Shown here in pieces: positions 9,389 to 17,073 of a stretch of 64,000 nucleotides of DNA. The stretch comes from Desulfurobacterium thermolithotrophum DSM 11699 (GTDB lineage: Bacteria > Aquificota > Aquificia > Desulfurobacteriales > Desulfurobacteriaceae), in the NCBI RefSeq assembly GCF_000191045.1, contig NC_015185.1, positions 310,001 to 374,000 on the forward strand, written 5' to 3'. The notes under the pieces were generated by a model. The model did not search any database and was not told where the DNA came from. It was given only the letters and a program-made list of their open reading frames with translations. The translations under genes and the position numbers were made by a program. Within the stretch, counting starts at the first letter, position 1, and the number at the start of each line of letters is the position of its first letter.

Positions 9389-10512
9389 TCTTTTCCGACT
9401 TCCTTCTTAACATAATCTTTTAATATGTCTTCAACATGTTCAGTTTGAGACTCGATAACTTCTTCGGCCAATTTAATAACCGTTTCTCCATAATTTTTTT
9501 CCTTTAAGAAATCAGTCAAAAACTCTGAAAAAGATTTTCCCTTTTCACTTTCAATTTCAATTGTTTCTTCGGTAACCCTTTTTTTGTTTATCTTAAGGTA
9601 GAGAGCTCTCCTTTCTATTTCTTGAAAGATTACCTTAAAAACCTCAGGTTCAGTGGTTTTGTATACGTAATCGATTAAAACAACAGGTGGAATTTCATAG
9701 CATTCTATTCGTTGGGACAATTCTTTCAATTTTTCTTTTATATCATCTTTATCTTCAGAAACTTTAAGGAGTTCAAACGACCTTAATCCTTCTATTTCGA
9801 TACGTTTGAGTTCATTTGTTTTAAAATCAAAAATGTTGAAGCCTCTCCTTCCTGAAAGAACTTCCTTTTTTGAACGAAATTCTGTAGAACCTGCATAACT
9901 AAAAATTCCATTGTATAGCTTTTCCTTTACAAAAACATGAATATGTCCACCAGCATAGTATTTAAAACCTTGTGGTAAGTCAAAAATTTCCATTTCAAAG
10001 CTTTCTTCATGAGGAAGATACTGCCCAATTCCCTGATGGAACATTAATATAGAGTACTTGCTTTTATCTACTTCTTCTTGTAATTTTTCAAAAAAAGAAG
10101 CTTTAAGTTGTTGAATCATTCTTTTAGGAAGATATCTAAAACCAGCAATAAAAAGATCTCCCATTTTTAGTACACCATAAGGATCTACAAGTTTTAAAAG
10201 ACCAAGCTCTTCTAAAATTTTATGTGGTGGAATGGTTCCTTTTCTTAAAACTCTGTCATGGTTTCCGGTAATTGTTATAAACTCTATTCCTGCATTTTTG
10301 AGTTTTTGAAGAATACCAATACACTGAGATAAAGTCACCATATCAGGCTGATGGGTTTCAAAAAGGTCACCAGTATGAATAACTATATCAATTCTTTCTT
10401 CAATAATTCTGTCTACAGCTTTTTCAAATGCTAAAAAGAAATCTTTTTTTCTTTCAGATAGTCTATACTGAGTATAGCCAAGATGGGTATCTGAAATGTG
10501 AGCTATTTTCAA
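9349..10512 (-). CDS. Mre11/SbcD-type DNA repair nuclease
   Basis: Calcineurin-like metallophosphoesterase that with a Rad50/SbcC ATPase would process DNA double-strand ends. It has 387 aa. The five phosphoesterase motifs appear in order: ISDTHLGY, HTGDLFE, TGNHD, FHQGIGQ and GGHIH. The C-terminal third is charged and helical, as in Mre11 capping and Rad50-binding regions. No SbcC/Rad50 gene is adjacent in the window. It follows the small lipoprotein gene on the same strand and overlaps comF. Confidence 0.85.
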   Translation of the reverse strand: MKIAHISDTHLGYTQYRLSERKKDFFLAFEKAVDRIIEERIDIVIHTGDLFETHQPDMVTLSQCIGILQKLKNAGIEFITITGNHDRVLRKGTIPPHKILEELGLLKLVDPYGVLKMGDLFIAGFRYLPKRMIQQLKASFFEKLQEEVDKSKYSILMFHQGIGQYLPHEESFEMEIFDLPQGFKYYAGGHIHVFVKEKLYNGIFSYAGSTEFRSKKEVLSGRRGFNIFDFKTNELKRIEIEGLRSFELLKVSEDKDDIKEKLKELSQRIECYEIPPVVLIDYVYKTTEPEVFKVIFQEIERRALYLKINKKRVTEETIEIESEKGKSFSEFLTDFLKEKNYGETVIKLAEEVIESQTEHVEDILKDYVKKEVGKDWEEIEKYLQESF

Positions 10513-10524
10513 TCTTTACTCCCT

Positions 10525-10818
10525 TTATTGGTAGTCAACGATTACTACTCCACCGAATCCACCTACTCTAATTATATGTCCTCTTTCATCCTTAAAGGTG
10601 ACAACTCCTGTGTGTCTGCCATTTTTATCCATTTCAAACCAAACATATCCTTTGCCTTCATAAGTAGCAATGAGTTTTCCTCCATTGTAAACCTTAACTG
10701 TAAATTCTCCTCCAGTAACTTTAAGTACTTCCTTTTCCATTTTTGTTTGCCACTTACAAGAACAGGAAGAAAAGGAAAAAATAAGCGACAAAGTCGCAAG
10801 AAGCATTAGCTTTTTCAT
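10525..10818 (-). CDS. small predicted lipoprotein, unknown function
   Basis: 97 aa, not recognised. A short lipoprotein signal peptide (MKKLMLLATLSLIFSFSSC) is followed by a small mostly beta region (VTGGEFTVKVYNGGKLIAT ... GYVWFEMDKNG ... VVIVDYQ). Its start overlaps the hisC stop, so it is probably translated from the hisC transcript. A shadow frame of similar length at 10572 lacks a signal and was discarded. No function is proposed. Confidence 0.75.
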   Translation of the reverse strand: MKKLMLLATLSLIFSFSSCSCKWQTKMEKEVLKVTGGEFTVKVYNGGKLIATYEGKGYVWFEMDKNGRHTGVVTFKDERGHIIRVGGFGGVVIVDYQ

Positions 10819-11927
10819 AGTGATTCGTCCTTTAATTCTTCTAAAACTTCTTTTAGTTTATTTATAAAGATTATATTTTCCCTCATCGTTCCTACAGTAA
10901 CTCTAATGTGGTCATTAAAACCATAACCATCCATTGCTCTAACTATTACACCTTTTTGAAGGAGCCTTTTAAAGACTTCTCTACTTGGAAATCCAACTTT
11001 AACAAGTATAAAGTTTGCATAGGTCGGAACATAAGGAAGACCGAGTTTTTCAAATTGCTCGTAAAGGTATTTTTTGCCCTCTTCGTTTACAACTTGAGAA
11101 TGTTTAATGAACATTTTATCTTCAAGTGCCGCAACTCCTCCAACTTGAGCAGGTCTTGTAACGTTAAATGGTTGTCTTATTCTGTTCATGTCGTCGATTA
11201 TTTCTTTTTTGGCAACTGCGTATCCAAGTCTTAGTCCAGCAAGTCCATAGATTTTTGAAAAAGTTCTTGTTACAACAATATTTTTTTCGTGTATGTATTC
11301 AACGCCGTTTTCTATATCAAAACCTGCTCCTACTGCATATTCATAGTAGGCTTCATCTAATACTAAAAGAACATTGTCTGGAAAGTCTTTTAGAAAGGTT
11401 TCAAATTCGGTTCTTGAAAATGCGGTTCCGGTTGGGTTATTCGGATTTGCAAGAAAAACAACTGCAGTGTTTTCGTCAATTGCATCTAAATGAGCTTTTA
11501 AATCCATATAGTAGTTATCCTTTACTTTTACTACTTTATGCTCGGCACCTGCAAGTTGAACAACTATTGGATAAACAGCAAAAGATTTTTCACTGTAAAC
11601 AGCGTTAAGACCTGGTCTAAGGTAAGCTCTGGAGATTATGTCCAAAGCTTCATTTGAACCAAGACCAACAAAGAGGTTTTCAATTCCGACTCCAAGATGC
11701 TTTGCAAGAGCTCTTTTTAAATAATAAGAGTTCCCATCAGGATATCTATTTAAGTTTTTTAAATCCTCAATTATTGCCCTTACTGCTGCGGGAGATGGTC
11801 CTAAAGGATTTTCGTTTGAAGCTAACTTAACTATTTCTCTTAGTCCTAATTCCCTTTTAAGTTCATCTTCAGGTTTTCCTGGTTCGTAAACGTGAACTTT
11901 TTTTATATGTTCTGGAAGAGAAAACAT
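10815..11927 (-). CDS. hisC: histidinol-phosphate aminotransferase
   Basis: PLP enzyme converting imidazole-acetol phosphate to histidinol phosphate. It has 370 aa. Family motifs are LASNENPLGPSP, RYPDGNSYYLK, GSNEALD, FLANPNNPTGT and VLDEAYYEY. The PLP lysine is in RTFSKIYGLAGLRLGY, with a C-terminal RVTVGTMREN. A good AAAGGAGG Shine-Dalgarno lies just before the ATG. It leads a minus-strand operon with the small lipoprotein, mre11-like gene and comF. In some thermophiles HisC also transaminates aromatic amino acids. Confidence 0.93.
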   Translation of the reverse strand: MFSLPEHIKKVHVYEPGKPEDELKRELGLREIVKLASNENPLGPSPAAVRAIIEDLKNLNRYPDGNSYYLKRALAKHLGVGIENLFVGLGSNEALDIISRAYLRPGLNAVYSEKSFAVYPIVVQLAGAEHKVVKVKDNYYMDLKAHLDAIDENTAVVFLANPNNPTGTAFSRTEFETFLKDFPDNVLLVLDEAYYEYAVGAGFDIENGVEYIHEKNIVVTRTFSKIYGLAGLRLGYAVAKKEIIDDMNRIRQPFNVTRPAQVGGVAALEDKMFIKHSQVVNEEGKKYLYEQFEKLGLPYVPTYANFILVKVGFPSREVFKRLLQKGVIVRAMDGYGFNDHIRVTVGTMRENIIFINKLKEVLEELKDESL

Positions 11928-11990
11928 CTTTCCTCCTTTAAAATGGTAAGATAATTAGAGTTAAGATTATAACCTGTTTGGGAGATTGAA

Positions 11991-12488
11991 ATGAAACCAG
12001 AAGTTGAACTTAAAGAGCTCCTTTTGAAAAAAAGACTAAAGCTTTCAACTGCTGAAAGCTGCACTGGAGGGCTTGTAGCAGCAAGGATTGTAAATGTACC
12101 GGGGAGCTCTGAATACTTTATGGGTGGTGTAGTTGCCTACGATAATTCAATAAAGATGAAGGTTTTAAACGTCAGCCCAGAAACGCTTTTAAAGTTTGGT
12201 GCAGTTAGTGAAGAGACTGCAAAGGAAATGGTTTTAGGGGTTAAAAAGCTCATGAACACAGAATGTGCTATTTCAACTACTGGAATTGCAGGACCTACGG
12301 GAGAAACTCCCGAAAAGCCGGTGGGACTCACATACATTGGAGTTTCTGTTGGAGACAGAGTGGAAGTTTTTAAATTTATCTTTGAAGATAAGGATCCAGA
12401 TGAAGTTGCAAGGAGAAATAACAGGCGAAGGAAAACTGCAAAGAAAGCTCTCAAACTTCTTGTTCAAATGCTAAAAGAGGAAAAATGA
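11991..12488 (+). CDS. pncC: CinA C-terminal-domain protein / nicotinamide-nucleotide amidase
   Basis: Deamidates NMN back to nicotinic acid mononucleotide in the pyridine nucleotide cycle. It has 165 aa, only the CinA C-terminal domain; the N-terminal MoCF-like domain of full CinA is absent. Motifs are [39 protein letters not shown] and [18 protein letters not shown]. It overlaps folK by four bases. Confidence 0.9.
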   Translation: MKPEVELKELLLKKRLKLSTAESCTGGLVAARIVNVPGSSEYFMGGVVAYDNSIKMKVLNVSPETLLKFGAVSEETAKEMVLGVKKLMNTECAISTTGIAGPTGETPEKPVGLTYIGVSVGDRVEVFKFIFEDKDPDEVARRNNRRRKTAKKALKLLVQMLKEEK

Positions 12489-12880
12489 AAGTAGTTTTAA
12501 TACTTGGAACAAATCTTGGTAATAGATTAGATAATCTTAAAAGAGCTGAAGAACTTATAGAGAAGTTTGTTGGCAGAATTTTAAGGAAAACTGAAATAAT
12601 TGAAACGGCCCCTTTTGGTGTTGTCAATCAACCCTCTTTTCTTAACTATGGTCTTCTTATAGATACCTATCATCCTCCTTCTGAACTTCTGAAACTCCTT
12701 AAGTGGATAGAGAAAAGAGTAGGAAGATATAAAACTTTTAGATGGGGTCCAAGAGTTGTAGATATAGATATTATTAAGTATGAAAACCTTTTTATTAATA
12801 CTAAATCGTTAAAAATTCCTCATCCAGGTCTCCAACATAGAGCATTTTTTGTTAAGATTTATAAATGTTTATCAATTTGA
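12485..12880 (+). CDS. folK: 6-hydroxymethyl-7,8-dihydropterin pyrophosphokinase
   Basis: Transfers pyrophosphate from ATP to the pterin in folate synthesis. It has 131 aa, rather short. Motifs are [27 protein letters not shown] and [12 protein letters not shown], the last carrying the two metal aspartates, followed by [12 protein letters not shown]. It overlaps pncC and is followed after 15 bases by the HD-GYP gene. Confidence 0.92.
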   Translation: MKVVLILGTNLGNRLDNLKRAEELIEKFVGRILRKTEIIETAPFGVVNQPSFLNYGLLIDTYHPPSELLKLLKWIEKRVGRYKTFRWGPRVVDIDIIKYENLFINTKSLKIPHPGLQHRAFFVKIYKCLSI

Positions 12881-12895
12881 ATTTAAGAGGAAACC

Positions 12896-14116
12896 ATGTT
12901 AGAACCTACTTTGGATATATCTAAGCTTTTACTTGCAGTTTCTTCTTTAAATAGCTTGGCTAATCCTATCTTAAATAATCATAACTATAAAGTGGCCTTT
13001 ATTTCTTATCTTATAGCGCGAGAAATAAGTTATTCAAGTGAGTTTCTTTATAACATCTTAGTGGCTGGACTTTTTCATGATATAGGTCTTTTAATGGTAC
13101 ATTCAAAAGATGACATTGCTTCAGTTAGTAATCTTGAATTGGAGGAAGAGCAACGATTACATATTCATTCAGAGGTTGGATACCAACTCTTAAAGAAGTT
13201 TCCCTATTTTTCTAAAATAGCTAAAATAGTAAAATATCATCACTATCCTTATAAAGAGTCTTTTAGAAAAGAAGTTCCTTATAGTTCTTCTATTATATAC
13301 TTAGCCGATAGAATAGACGTTTTTATCGCTTCAAAAATTAAGAATGAAAATCCTTATTCCAAGATTTCCTTATTTCTTCCACAATTGGAAGATTATCTTT
13401 TAAGGTATAAAGGGAAAAAACTAGATCCTAAACTTGTTGATCTTTTCTTAAAGAAAATATGTCCAAAGGAAGCTTTTTGGTATGAAATTTTAAATAGAAG
13501 TTGTTTAGAAGAGACTTTGGAAAAACTGTTAAAAAACTTTGAAAATCGCCTACCAACAGAAGCATTTTACGATTTTACACAACTATTAGCTTATCTTATA
13601 GACTTTAAAAGTCCTTTTACTGCTACTCATTCTTCTGGAGTTGCACAGACTGCATTGGCGTTAGCAAATCTTTTTAACTTTACCTATCCGGATTTAATGA
13701 AAATGCACATTGCTGGTCTTCTTCATGATATAGGAAAAATAGCTATTCCTTCTACTATTTTAGAAAAACCCGATAGATTAACTGAAGAAGAGTATAATGT
13801 AATGAAATCTCATGTTTTCTTCAGCTATAAGATTATATCTAAGCTGGAAGTTGAAAAGGATATAGTTGAATGGGCATCTTATCATCATGAAACTTTAGAT
13901 GGAAGTGGTTATCCATTTAAACTTAGAGAAGAAGATTTATCATTAGGTTCCAGAATTATGGCTGTTGCTGACATTTTTACAGCTCTCATGGAAGACCGTC
14001 CTTATAAAAAAGGATTACCTATAAAAAAAGCAATGGCAATAATTGATATGTTAGCAAATAAAAATAAGCTAGATAAAAACGTGGTTTATGTATTGAAAAA
14101 AATCTTGAGAAAGTAA
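12896..14116 (+). CDS. tandem HD / HD-GYP domain phosphodiesterase-like protein
   Basis: 406 aa with two HD modules. The N-terminal one has FHDIG near residue 60 and YHHY. The C-terminal one is a good HD-GYP: HSSGV, LLHDIGKIAIP, YHHETLDGSGYP, and AVADIFTALMEDRPY. HD-GYP enzymes commonly hydrolyse cyclic-di-GMP. The frame ends at 14116, but one extra A in the seven-A run near 14090-14102 would extend it by about 27 residues to a stop at 14191-14193, just short of the convergent der gene. Those residues form a charged helix (NTERKQAQEKARKLYNSLRE), suggesting a frameshift or slippage site. Confidence 0.82.
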   Translation: MLEPTLDISKLLLAVSSLNSLANPILNNHNYKVAFISYLIAREISYSSEFLYNILVAGLFHDIGLLMVHSKDDIASVSNLELEEEQRLHIHSEVGYQLLKKFPYFSKIAKIVKYHHYPYKESFRKEVPYSSSIIYLADRIDVFIASKIKNENPYSKISLFLPQLEDYLLRYKGKKLDPKLVDLFLKKICPKEAFWYEILNRSCLEETLEKLLKNFENRLPTEAFYDFTQLLAYLIDFKSPFTATHSSGVAQTALALANLFNFTYPDLMKMHIAGLLHDIGKIAIPSTILEKPDRLTEEEYNVMKSHVFFSYKIISKLEVEKDIVEWASYHHETLDGSGYPFKLREEDLSLGSRIMAVADIFTALMEDRPYKKGLPIKKAMAIIDMLANKNKLDKNVVYVLKKILRK

Positions 14117-14195
14117 ATACAGAAAGAAAGCAAGCTCAAGAGAAAGCAAGAAAACTTTACAATTCTCTTAGAGAACTTGCAATTAGTCTTTAGGT

Positions 14196-15632
14196 TTATC
14201 TTTTTTTAAATACAATTCTTATTGGTATCTTGTTGAATCCAAACTTTTCTCTAAGTCTGTTTTCTAAAAATCTCCTAAAGGATTTTGGAATGCCTTCAGG
14301 GTAGTTTGAGAAAAGAAGAAAAGTAGGAGGTTTAGTTTTTACTTGGGTTCCATAATAAATTTTTACAACTTTATTCTTATAAACAGGTGGTTGATGAATT
14401 TCCATGAGCTCTTTTAGAGCCCTGTTGAATTCTCCCGTTCTTACTTTCTTTGTGTACTGTTTATAAACGTCTTTTATCTGTTTAATTAGTTCTTCAAGAC
14501 CTTTCTTTTCTTTGGCAGATATAAAAACTCTCGGAGCATAAGGAATAAAGTCAAAGTTAAGATCGAGTTCTCTATGGAGCCTTTCCCATTCTTTTTGGTT
14601 TTGAAGTTTGTCTATCTTGTTAACAGCAATAATTATTGGTTTAAATTTATCAAGAGCAATCCCTGAAATTTTCGTATCCCTATCTGTTGGTCCTTCTTCT
14701 GCATCTACTAAAAGAACTACTACATCTGCTCTATCTATTGCATCAAGAGCTCGTAAGTAAGAGTAATATTCAATATCCTTTATCTTTCCCCGTCTCCTTA
14801 TTCCAGCAGTATCTATAAAGATAAACTCATCATCTCCAATTTTTGCGTAAGTGTCTATTGCATCTCTTGTTGTTCCAGGAATGTCGCTAACTATTGCTCT
14901 TTCTTCTCCAACAAGAGCGTTGAGAAGAGTAGATTTTCCCATATTAGGACGTCCAACTATTGCAACCTTTATCGGTTCTTTTTCTACATCTTCTTCTATT
15001 ATGTAATCTTTTCCTCCTTCAAGTGTATCAATGAGTTCTTCAAGCTCTTCTCTACTTTCTCCAGAAATAAGTTTTTCTGCTTTTTTTCTCTTTTCTTCTT
15101 TTTCAAAAGTTTCTTTTGCACTTTCTCTGAGTTCTTGAGGTAAAAGTTCTAAGATTCTTTCTTTTAATGTTGGAATTCCAATCTTGTGAATAGTTGAAAT
15201 AGGAATTACTTCAGGAAATCCAAGCCTATATGCATCGTAGATTAGATCTTCCATGTAAGGTTCATCTATCTTATTAACAGCAACAATGATTGGTTTTTTC
15301 CACTTTCTTAAGATTTTTGCTACTTCTTCATCTAAGGGGGTAATACCTTCTTTTCCGTCAACAACAAACACAATAATATCGGCTTCTTCCATTGCTCTCT
15401 TTGCTTGTTCTGTTGTTTCTTTTGCAAAACCTTCACCAGAAGTATCAACTCCACCAGTATCAACAAGAATAACTTTATGGTCATCTATATCTGCTTCTTG
15501 AACTATTCTATCTCTTGTAACTCCTGGAGTATCGTCAATGATTGCAACCTTTTTTTCAAGAAGTCTATTAAATAAGGAAGATTTCCCAACGTTTGGTCTT
15601 CCGACTATAGAGATAACAGGTAATCTTTTCAT
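14196..15632 (-). CDS. der: ribosome biogenesis GTPase Der (EngA)
   Basis: Essential double GTPase for 50S assembly. It has 478 aa. Domain 1 has GRPNVGKSSLF, DTPGVTRD, DTGG and NKID. Domain 2 has GRPNMGKSTLLN, DTAGIRRR and NKIDK. A KH-like C-terminal domain ends the protein. The frame is open upstream to give 15 more residues (MQPLCWGLTSFIGGE), but these come from the end of the IS110 element. The start is therefore placed at the ATG at 15632, with GGAGGAG just before it. The IS110 insertion lies in this Shine-Dalgarno and has separated der from its native promoter. Confidence 0.95.
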   Translation of the reverse strand: MKRLPVISIVGRPNVGKSSLFNRLLEKKVAIIDDTPGVTRDRIVQEADIDDHKVILVDTGGVDTSGEGFAKETTEQAKRAMEEADIIVFVVDGKEGITPLDEEVAKILRKWKKPIIVAVNKIDEPYMEDLIYDAYRLGFPEVIPISTIHKIGIPTLKERILELLPQELRESAKETFEKEEKRKKAEKLISGESREELEELIDTLEGGKDYIIEEDVEKEPIKVAIVGRPNMGKSTLLNALVGEERAIVSDIPGTTRDAIDTYAKIGDDEFIFIDTAGIRRRGKIKDIEYYSYLRALDAIDRADVVVLLVDAEEGPTDRDTKISGIALDKFKPIIIAVNKIDKLQNQKEWERLHRELDLNFDFIPYAPRVFISAKEKKGLEELIKQIKDVYKQYTKKVRTGEFNRALKELMEIHQPPVYKNKVVKIYYGTQVKTKPPTFLLFSNYPEGIPKSFRRFLENRLREKFGFNKIPIRIVFKKR

Positions 15633-15652
15633 TTCTCCTCCTATGAAAGATG

Positions 15653-16753
15653 TCAACCCCCAACACAGAGGTTGCATTTATTTTCAACAAAATCCATAAA
15701 TTGCCTTCTCTCTCTCAAAACTGCGAACATTACTTTAACCAATTTCCTCGCCGCAGCTATCAGCGCTTTCTTCTTCTCTAAACCTTTTTTAACTAACCCT
15801 TCGTAAAATCTTTTAACTGAATTGTCTAACTTGCTGTTCAATAACGCTCTCGTAGCCTGGATAATCTTGTTCCTCGTTCTGCTGTCCCCTTTCTTTGTTA
15901 TCCTTCCATTTCTAACTTCGTCTCCACTGCTATTAATACGAGGAACAAGTCCAAAATAAGCCGCTACCTTGTCTCCGTTTTCAAACCTCTCTTCGTTACA
16001 TACGGCAGATATAAAGGCTATAGCTACTATATCTCCTACTCCAGGTATGCTTTTTAGAAGTTCTACTTTTCCCTTAAGCTCCTCATCTTCTCCTATAAAA
16101 CTCTTGATATCTTCTTCTGTCTCTCTTATCTTATCTGTTAAGTATTCTATTGTTTCTATTTGCCTCCATATCGTTTCTCGTAATGACGGAGGCACTTTCT
16201 TCTTCGTTTCTTCCTTTATCCTTTCCATCCCTTTCTTCGTGGTGAGTTCTCTCTTGTTTGTCTTTATCCCATATTCAAGCAATAGGCTATGAAGTCTGTT
16301 AATTACCCCTTTTCTCATATCTACAAAGCTATCTCTCTCTTTCATCTTTATCCTTAGCTCTTTTTCTTTTCTCGTCGGGACGTAAACTGTCGGAAGTAAG
16401 CCCATTTCATAGTAAATGGCTATCGTTTCTGCATCTATCCTGTCGTTTTTAGCACTGTTAACACCTTTTAGAATGTTCTTAAATTTGTTAGTGTTAACGT
16501 AAGTTATTTCATCAACGCAGTTCCTTATCTCCTCCGTAAAAAATGTTACTCCTGTTAAGGTTTCTACCGCAACTTTTACTGAATATCCTTTTTTCCTAAA
16601 AGTTGTTAGGTGATTTTTAAATTTCTCTAACTCTTCTGCTTCGTACTTCTTGGTATTAAGTATCCCTGTCAGACAATCTAAATAAGCTGCTGTAAAGCTG
16701 TTTTTGTGGTAGTCCACTCCGACATACAGTGTTTTCTCTACCTTCTCCTTCAT
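15653..16753 (-). CDS. IS110-family transposase (DEDD/serine recombinase)
   Basis: 366 aa from the ATG at 16753; an upstream extension to 16960 would run through the noncoding left end. The N-terminal RuvC-like DEDD domain begins YVGVDYHKNSF and includes NDRIDAETIA. The C-terminal transposase-20 domain has SIPGVGDIVA, AYFGLVPRINSSGDEV (with the catalytic-type serine) and KKGDSRTR. IS110 enzymes are guided by an RNA encoded in the element. The 220-base leader upstream fits that arrangement. Confidence 0.9.
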   Translation of the reverse strand: MKEKVEKTLYVGVDYHKNSFTAAYLDCLTGILNTKKYEAEELEKFKNHLTTFRKKGYSVKVAVETLTGVTFFTEEIRNCVDEITYVNTNKFKNILKGVNSAKNDRIDAETIAIYYEMGLLPTVYVPTRKEKELRIKMKERDSFVDMRKGVINRLHSLLLEYGIKTNKRELTTKKGMERIKEETKKKVPPSLRETIWRQIETIEYLTDKIRETEEDIKSFIGEDEELKGKVELLKSIPGVGDIVAIAFISAVCNEERFENGDKVAAYFGLVPRINSSGDEVRNGRITKKGDSRTRNKIIQATRALLNSKLDNSVKRFYEGLVKKGLEKKKALIAAARKLVKVMFAVLRERRQFMDFVENKCNLCVGG

Positions 16754-16845
16754 CTCTACCCCCTGATATGTTTTGTGTTTTGCAACCTCTGCTTCGGAAC
16801 TATTCCCATACTCCAATACGGCGCTTCCCGCCACTATAATTAGCC

Positions 16846-16912
16846 GGCAGGAGGCATCGGCTAATCTCCACGCACGGGGCTTATTCCCCAGGGAAAAATC
16901 CAGCCTCCTGCC
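16846..16912 (-). ncRNA. candidate IS110 bridge RNA stem-loop (target-loop candidate)
   Basis: In the left noncoding end, on the transposase strand, GGCAGGAGGC (16912-16903) pairs perfectly with GCCTCCTGCC (16855-16846). The loop holds a small GGGG/CCCC hairpin flanked by ATTTTTCC on one side and GTGGAG on the other. These two strands resemble the CTCC/GGAG target core and its flank, as expected for the two guide segments of a bridge RNA target loop. A second hairpin (GGCG/CGCC near 16820) lies between it and the transposase start. The identity is inferred from position and shape, not demonstrated. Confidence 0.5.
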
Positions 16913-17011
16913 TTTAAAGGTTGCCTCTTTACTATAGTCCCGAATTTCAGGGGGTGACATCTTTTATATCATCTCCAGAAATTATTTAATAAGTGCAGTC
17001 TATAAGGTATT

Positions 17012-17073
17012 CCTTTTGACTACCAGATGTACTAAAACGTGGTTAAATTACCACATGACTGGTAGTCAAAAGG
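17012..17073. repeat. 62-bp perfect-arm palindrome at 3' end of tnpB
   Basis: CCTTTTGACTACCAG (17012-17026) is the exact inverse complement of 17059-17073. Inside is a second hairpin, GTGG(T)TAAATTACCAC-like. The tnpB stop is in the loop. It could be the right-end hairpin recognised for transposition, a scaffold of the omega RNA, or a terminator. Confidence 0.8.

Larger units (their letters stand above)
15642..16976 (-). mobile_element. IS110-family insertion sequence, copy 1 (intact)
   Basis: 1335 bp between two CTCC (GGAG) cores at 15638-15641 and 16973-16976, by comparison with the copy at 45820-47156. As in other IS110 elements there are no long terminal inverted repeats. Subterminal GACATCTTT and AAAGATGTC are inverted copies near the two ends. 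The element is inserted in the Shine-Dalgarno of der and rebuilds GGAG at the junction. Confidence 0.85.

Noticed and set aside
15642-15670. Outward promoter in the IS110 right end (TTGACA)
   Set aside because: TTGACA lies only about 15 bases before the Shine-Dalgarno of der, with no -10 possible before the start codon.
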